DNA of 64,000 nucleotides from the NCBI GenBank assembly GCA_016717595.1, contig JADKFE010000024.1, positions 37,844 to 101,843 on the forward strand. Direction: 5' to 3'. Made by a program: the position numbers and the translations under genes. Source of the DNA: Deltaproteobacteria bacterium (GTDB lineage: Bacteria > Myxococcota_A > UBA796 > CAJQPC01). Below, in pieces: positions 60,307 to 64,000 of the stretch (its first letter is position 1; each line of letters begins with the position of its first letter). The notes under the pieces are model-generated. The model made no database searches. It saw only the letters and a list, made by a program, of their open reading frames with translations, and was not told the DNA's origin.

Positions 60307-61869
60307 TTATTGGGCGTCGCCCGAGGCCAAGAGCGCGATGCCCGTAGAGACGGCTTCAGCGGTGTCTACGCCGCCCACGAGCAAGACGCCGTAGTTCGGG
60401 TCTACGGCCACGGCGGGGTAACCGACGGCGTCGGGCAAGGCGCCGACCTCGTCACCCGCGGCGCAGTCCTCGTCTCCGGGCACGGGCTGGAGGCCACCTT
60501 CGACGGTGTAGAGCTCGGCGCAGGGGATGGCCTTGCCCGCGCTCACCTGCCAGATGAGGCCCGCCTGGTTGTAGCCACCCGCGATGACGGCGCCGCCGCT
60601 GGCCAAGGGCGCGGCGACGTGCCACGCCCGGGCGGTGGACAGCTCGCCCACGTCCGTCCAGGAGTCGGTGCTGGCGTCATAGAGCCAGGCCGTGTCGGTG
60701 CCGCGCGACTCAGGGCCGAAGATGTACTCACGCTCGGCGGGGTTGAGGCCGCCGGTGACCAGGGCGAGGCCCTCGCCCACGGTGACCATGGCGTGATGGG
60801 CGCGGCCCTCGGGCATCGGCGCCACCTCGACCAGCTCCCCTGCGTTCGTGATGAGCACACACTCGTCGCGGGGCGACCAGTTGGCCTCGCTGTCCCAGGT
60901 GGCGCCGCCGCAGTACAAGACGCCGTCGGCGCCGAGGCTCGTGGCCGCGCCGTACAGGCCCACGCCGGGGAGGTCGCCGGTGATGCGGGAGACCAGGCGG
61001 GTGGCGCGCTCATAGCGCTGAACACGGGTGGTCGGCTCGATGAGGTCGCTCGCCGCGGAGGTCCAGCCGCCGAAGAACAGCACGTCTCCGACCTGGTTCT
61101 GAACGACGCGGTGCTCAGACTGGGGGATGAGCGCGCTCTCTAAGGACTCAAACGTCTCGGTGGCGGGGTCGAACAAGGAGACGGCGGAGGTGATGGTGGC
61201 CGCGTCGCCGTACTGCCCGATCCCGCCGAAGAGCAGGATCTTTCCGGCGTCGGCGGCGGTGCCCCCCAACAGCGTGGCCGACAAGCCCGCGCGGGTGGTG
61301 TACGGCGCGCCGTCCTCGCCGCCGAGGGCCTCGGGCAGCGTCACGCCGAGGGTGGCCGTGGTGAGCGTGGTGTTGGGGGCGCCGATGTCCAGGCGCTCGA
61401 TGGTGTCGAGCATGTCGGGGGTGTTGTTGAACTTCTCGACGCCGCCGAAGATGTAGAAGCTGCCTTGGCCGTCGGGGGCGGCGGCGGCGTAGGCGCGCTG
61501 CGTGGTGAGGCCCGGCGTCCAGCCAAAGCCCGTCGTCTCGGAGACGAGCACGTTGACCGTGAGCGAGTCGCCATCCGCGGCGCTCAGCGGCGCCGAGCGA
61601 CCGAAGGCGGTGAGCGCGTCCCCGGTGTAGCCACGCACGGCGATGCGCACGTTGTCCAGCTCGCCGAGGCCGTCGATGAGCGGGCTGCCGGTGAGCTGAT
61701 CGACCTCAATCACCGTCGGCGCCCCCGCTTCAGGCTCAATCACCAGCTCCAAGCGGGTGAGGCCCGAGAAGGGCGACTGGTTGGCGGGCACGATCGGCAC
61801 GAGCTTGAGCTCATACTCGACCCCTCGGGATCCACACGCCGCGAGGGCGAGGAGCAGCGCGCTGGTCAT
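60307..61869 (-). CDS. Kelch-repeat-type lipoprotein
   Basis: 520 residues from ATG at 61869. Lipoprotein signal peptide (MTSALLLALAAC, Cys 12). A domain of about 120 residues precedes about five kelch-like blades with the double-Gly motif: GSFYIFGGVEKF, GKILLFGGIGQYGDA, GDVLFFGGWTSAA, DGVLYCGGATWD, GLALVTGGLNPAE, GAVIAGGYNQAG and GVLLVGGVDT. It should form a beta-propeller at the outer membrane. Function unknown; such proteins are common surface lipoproteins in Myxococcota. Divergent from pgeF. Confidence 0.82.
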   Translation of the reverse strand: MTSALLLALAACGSRGVEYELKLVPIVPANQSPFSGLTRLELVIEPEAGAPTVIEVDQLTGSPLIDGLGELDNVRIAVRGYTGDALTAFGRSAPLSAADGDSLTVNVLVSETTGFGWTPGLTTQRAYAAAAPDGQGSFYIFGGVEKFNNTPDMLDTIERLDIGAPNTTLTTATLGVTLPEALGGEDGAPYTTRAGLSATLLGGTAADAGKILLFGGIGQYGDAATITSAVSLFDPATETFESLESALIPQSEHRVVQNQVGDVLFFGGWTSAASDLIEPTTRVQRYERATRLVSRITGDLPGVGLYGAATSLGADGVLYCGGATWDSEANWSPRDECVLITNAGELVEVAPMPEGRAHHAMVTVGEGLALVTGGLNPAEREYIFGPESRGTDTAWLYDASTDSWTDVGELSTARAWHVAAPLASGGAVIAGGYNQAGLIWQVSAGKAIPCAELYTVEGGLQPVPGDEDCAAGDEVGALPDAVGYPAVAVDPNYGVLLVGGVDTAEAVSTGIALLASGDAQ

Positions 61870-61970
61870 GCTTGGCAGGCTCGGGCGGGGGACATAAAGC
61901 ACACATTAGGACAACCCACGCCGCGCTGTCAAGCCGCCCGTCGGCTTGGGCGAAGCCCCCGAGGTGGATG

Positions 61971-62729
61971 ATGCTCCAACGCAGCGCGCTCTTGAGCCGT
62001 GATCCCGCGGTTGTGCACGGCTTCACCACCCGCCACGGCGGCGTCTCCACGGGGCCCCTCACGAGCCTGAACCTGGCCCAACGCCCCGGAGAGTCCGAGG
62101 CCGCCCTGGCCGAGAACTGGGCGAGGGTGGCCGCCGCCCTTGGGATGCCCGGCGCGCCCGTGGGCCTTGGATCCCAGACCCACGGGGTCACGGTGCTCGA
62201 CGGCGACGCCACCACGGGCTCGGGCCGCGTAGATCTCGGCGAAGGCGACGCCATCGTGCTCACCAAGCCCGGGGCGCTCATCGCCGTGCGTGTGGCGGAC
62301 TGCGTGCCGATCCTCCTGCGCGCGCCGGGGGCCGTGGCCGCGGTCCACGCGGGCTGGCGCGGGACGGCGGCGGGGATCGTCACCCAAGCCCTGGAGGTGC
62401 TCACCGCCCGGGCGGGGGTGTCGCCCGCTGAAGTGGTGGCGGCGATCGGCCCGGCGATCGGCCCCTGCTGCTACGAGGTGGGCGACGAGGTGGCGCAGGC
62501 GCTCTTGGCCGTGGCCCCGGCGCACGTCGCCCTGCGCCCCGGGCCCCGGCGCCCCCACGCGGACCTCCGCGCGGTGAACGAGGCGCTGCTGCGCGCCGCC
62601 GGGGTGCGGGAGGTTGAGCAGGTCGGCCCCTGCACCCGCTGCTCCCCCGATCACTTCTCCCATCGCCGCGAGGGCGAGGCCACCGGGCGCCTGGCCGCGG
62701 TGATCGGCCTGCGGGAGCGGCGCGTATGA
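61971..62729 (+). CDS. pgeF: Purine nucleoside phosphorylase / polyphenol-oxidase-family protein (YfiH)
   Basis: 252 residues from the second ATG of ATGATG, six bases after GAGG. Family motifs: HGFTTRHGGVSTGP, QTHGVTV, RVADCVPILL, AAVHAGWRGTAAGI, GPAIGPCCYEVG and CTRCSPDHFSHRREG, holding the zinc-site His/Cys. Members (YfiH, laccase-domain proteins) act on purine nucleosides and influence peptidoglycan fidelity. Its stop overlaps the ATG of the next gene. Confidence 0.92.
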   Translation: MLQRSALLSRDPAVVHGFTTRHGGVSTGPLTSLNLAQRPGESEAALAENWARVAAALGMPGAPVGLGSQTHGVTVLDGDATTGSGRVDLGEGDAIVLTKPGALIAVRVADCVPILLRAPGAVAAVHAGWRGTAAGIVTQALEVLTARAGVSPAEVVAAIGPAIGPCCYEVGDEVAQALLAVAPAHVALRPGPRRPHADLRAVNEALLRAAGVREVEQVGPCTRCSPDHFSHRREGEATGRLAAVIGLRERRV

Positions 62730-63782
62730 GGTTTTTCCCCCTGGCGTTGGCCTTGTTGTGCGCGGCCTGCGAGGAGCCGCGGTTTGGGGGTCTGGCCCAG
62801 GCCCTGGCCGAGCACGATCGGGGCCGAGCGCTCTTGGACGCCGGAGACGCCCCCGGCGCGGCGGCGGCCTTCGCCCAGGCGATCACCCTAGACCCCACCA
62901 GCGCCGATCTGGAGCTGTGGCGGGGCAGAGCCCTGGCGGCCTTCAGGCGACCTGCCCGGCGCCATCGACGCCACCAGCGCGGCCTTACGCAAACGTTCAG
63001 GCGACGGCGTCGCGCTGTACAACCGCGCCTGCTACCGGGCCCGGCTGGGTGAGGTCGAGAACGCGCTGATCGACCTCGACGCCGCCTTGGCCACGGGCGC
63101 CGTCTCCCCCCAGCACGCCGCGCGGGATCCCGATCTCCAGGCCCTGCGCGACGACCCCCGCACGGCGGACCGCGCCCCACGCCCCACGGTGCGCTGCGCC
63201 GCGGAGCTTCCCCCCGAGCCCGTGTTTGTCGGCGCGCCCCTCACCCTGACCGTCCACGCGGCCTTCGAGCGCGGCGGCGCCTTGGACGTGGCCGAGCTCG
63301 GAGAGTCCGCGGGCCTCTTTCACCTGGGCCGGGCCCTGGAGGAGGTGGAGACCGAGGGCGACCTCACCCGCGTGACGCTGAGCTACGAGCTGCGCCCGTT
63401 GGCGCCGGGGAGAGGCACGTTGGGGCCCCTGCGGGTGACCGTGAATGAGCTGGTGTGTGAGGTGGCGCCGCTGCCGTTCACGGTGCTTGGCCCTGAAGGG
63501 TTTGTCGCCCCGGCTTTGGGCCTGGGGCCTGACCTCACGCCGCCGAGCGCGCTGGTGGCGGGGCTCGGCCTGCCCGGCTTCACGCGGCGCGGCGCGCGGG
63601 TGCTCGCCCGGGCGGAGGTCGGGGATGAGCTGGTGTTGAGCCCGACGCCGGGGCAGCTCACGCGGCTGGAGCTGCGGGAGCGGGGGCTCACGCGGTGGGT
63701 GGGGGTGGACGCCATGGCAACCGACGCCACGCGGGTGACGGTGCGCCGGGGTGGGAAGACGCTGTTGGAGGAGGAGCGGTGA
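62726..63782 (+). CDS. TPR lipoprotein with BatD-like C-terminal domain (one frameshift)
   Basis: About 350 residues when one frameshift is bridged. Lipoprotein signal peptide (RFFPLALALLCAAC), then TPR-type helices (ALLDAGDAPGAAAAFAQAITLDPTSADLELWRGRALAA), continuing in another frame as GDLPGAIDATSAALRKRSGDGVALYNRACYRARLGEVENALIDLDAAL. The second half is beta-rich (PVFVGAPLTLTVHAAFERG, LSYELRPLAPGRGTLGPLRV) and resembles the oxygen-tolerance protein BatD, a loose match. The break is near 62941 in CCTTCAGG, as if one T were extra. Overlaps pgeF by 4 bp. Bat-type neighbours (MoxR, VWA proteins) are not in the window. Confidence 0.65.
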
Positions 63783-63786
63783 GGGC

Positions 63787-64000
63787 TCAGGCCCCGCCGC
63801 TGTCCCCGCCGCCGCTCTGGCTCACGTCGCTGTCCGCGTCGCTCGCGACCTCGCTGGCGTCGTCACCGCTGGCCTCGTCGTGCTCCTTGAGCCCCTGACC
63901 GATCGGTGAGCGGGTCGGGACGCACGACCTTGAGCCCCTGACCGATCGGTGAGTGGGTCGGGACGCACGACCTTGAGCCCCTGACCGATCGGTGAGTGGG
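63787..64000 (-). CDS. Possible C-terminal end of a minus-strand gene
   Basis: On the minus strand an open frame reaches a TGA at 63787-63789 and reads ...GLKEHDEASGDDASEVASDADSDVSQSGGGDSGGA, an acidic, Ser/Gly-rich tail. It passes without a stop through the three 43-bp repeats, which, not being a multiple of three, are read in a different frame each time. The start lies outside the window. The tail composition looks protein-like but the evidence is weak. Confidence 0.3.
   Translation of the reverse strand, partial: PLTDRSGAQGRASRPTHRSVRGSRSCVPTRSPIGQGLKEHDEASGDDASEVASDADSDVSQSGGGDSGGA
63886..64000. repeat. 43-bp tandem repeat running off the window
   Basis: Copies at 63886-63928, 63929-63971 and a partial 63972-64000. 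They are near identical (one C/T difference in the GAGCGGG/GAGTGGG part). Each contains the 10-bp palindrome ACCGATCGGT. There are no unique spacers, so it is not CRISPR. The array continues beyond the window. Confidence 0.9.

Noticed and set aside
63886..64000. CRISPR array at the right edge
   Set aside because: The repeats are directly adjacent, with no unique spacers, and no cas genes are near.

Overview
This is a GC-rich (roughly two-thirds G+C), densely packed chromosomal window with many 4-base ATGA/GTGA gene overlaps. It looks like a deltaproteobacterial-type bacterium, most probably Myxococcota or a close relative. The markers are a Hanks-type Ser/Thr kinase next to FHA proteins, a C-terminal tail resembling the MYXO-CTERM sorting tag, a NtrC-family regulator, and a TolQ/TolR plus AgmX/PglI-domain locus resembling the Agl-Glt envelope machinery of Myxococcus. 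I see no insertion sequence, prophage, integron or CRISPR array. Most of the window is core chromosome.

Layout. 0-5 kb: a lipoprotein fragment, a cation-diffusion-facilitator transporter, and an FHA-winged-helix protein paired with a Ser/Thr kinase carrying a C-terminal FGE-sulfatase-like domain. 5-12 kb (minus strand): a TRAP-type solute receptor, a small exported protein, an aminopeptidase P, an SPFH/band-7 protein, an M48-like protein without its HEXXH, and an FHA protein. 12-19.8 kb: guaB, a 3-oxoacid CoA-transferase pair, a solitary rplC, a polytopic membrane protein, a RelA/SpoT-like protein and another membrane protein. 19.8-30 kb: mfd, a MYXO-CTERM-like protein, glpK, a Cys-rich small protein, tRNA-Phe, a NtrC-type regulator and an SppA fused to a barrel-like domain. 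30-31.6 kb: a class C penicillin-binding protein.

31.7-46.7 kb is the most interesting part. One strong sigma70-type promoter precedes a run of exported TPR and coiled-coil proteins. Then come one TolQ/ExbB homologue, two TolR/ExbD homologues (one with Asn where the proton-path Asp normally sits), an FHA-like/transmembrane/AgmX-PglI-domain protein, a lipoprotein that duplicates only that last domain, a small periplasmic protein and an outer-membrane barrel. I read it as a trans-envelope, proton-driven machine related to, but not shown to be, the Agl-Glt gliding motor. Stem-loops sit in the gaps between the motor genes.

46.7-64 kb: galE; ftsK; lolA-rimO-glycosyltransferase; a minus-strand division cluster murI-ftsE-ftsX-EnvC-like followed by a CtpA protease; nadD-HAD hydrolase; a kelch-type lipoprotein; pgeF; a TPR lipoprotein; and a 43-bp tandem repeat running off the right edge.

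Four otherwise well-conserved genes (about 4.51, 16.87, 36.40 and 62.94 kb) are each broken by a single-base frameshift with the rest of the frame intact. This looks more like indel errors in the assembly than four independent decays, so I annotate each as one interrupted gene.
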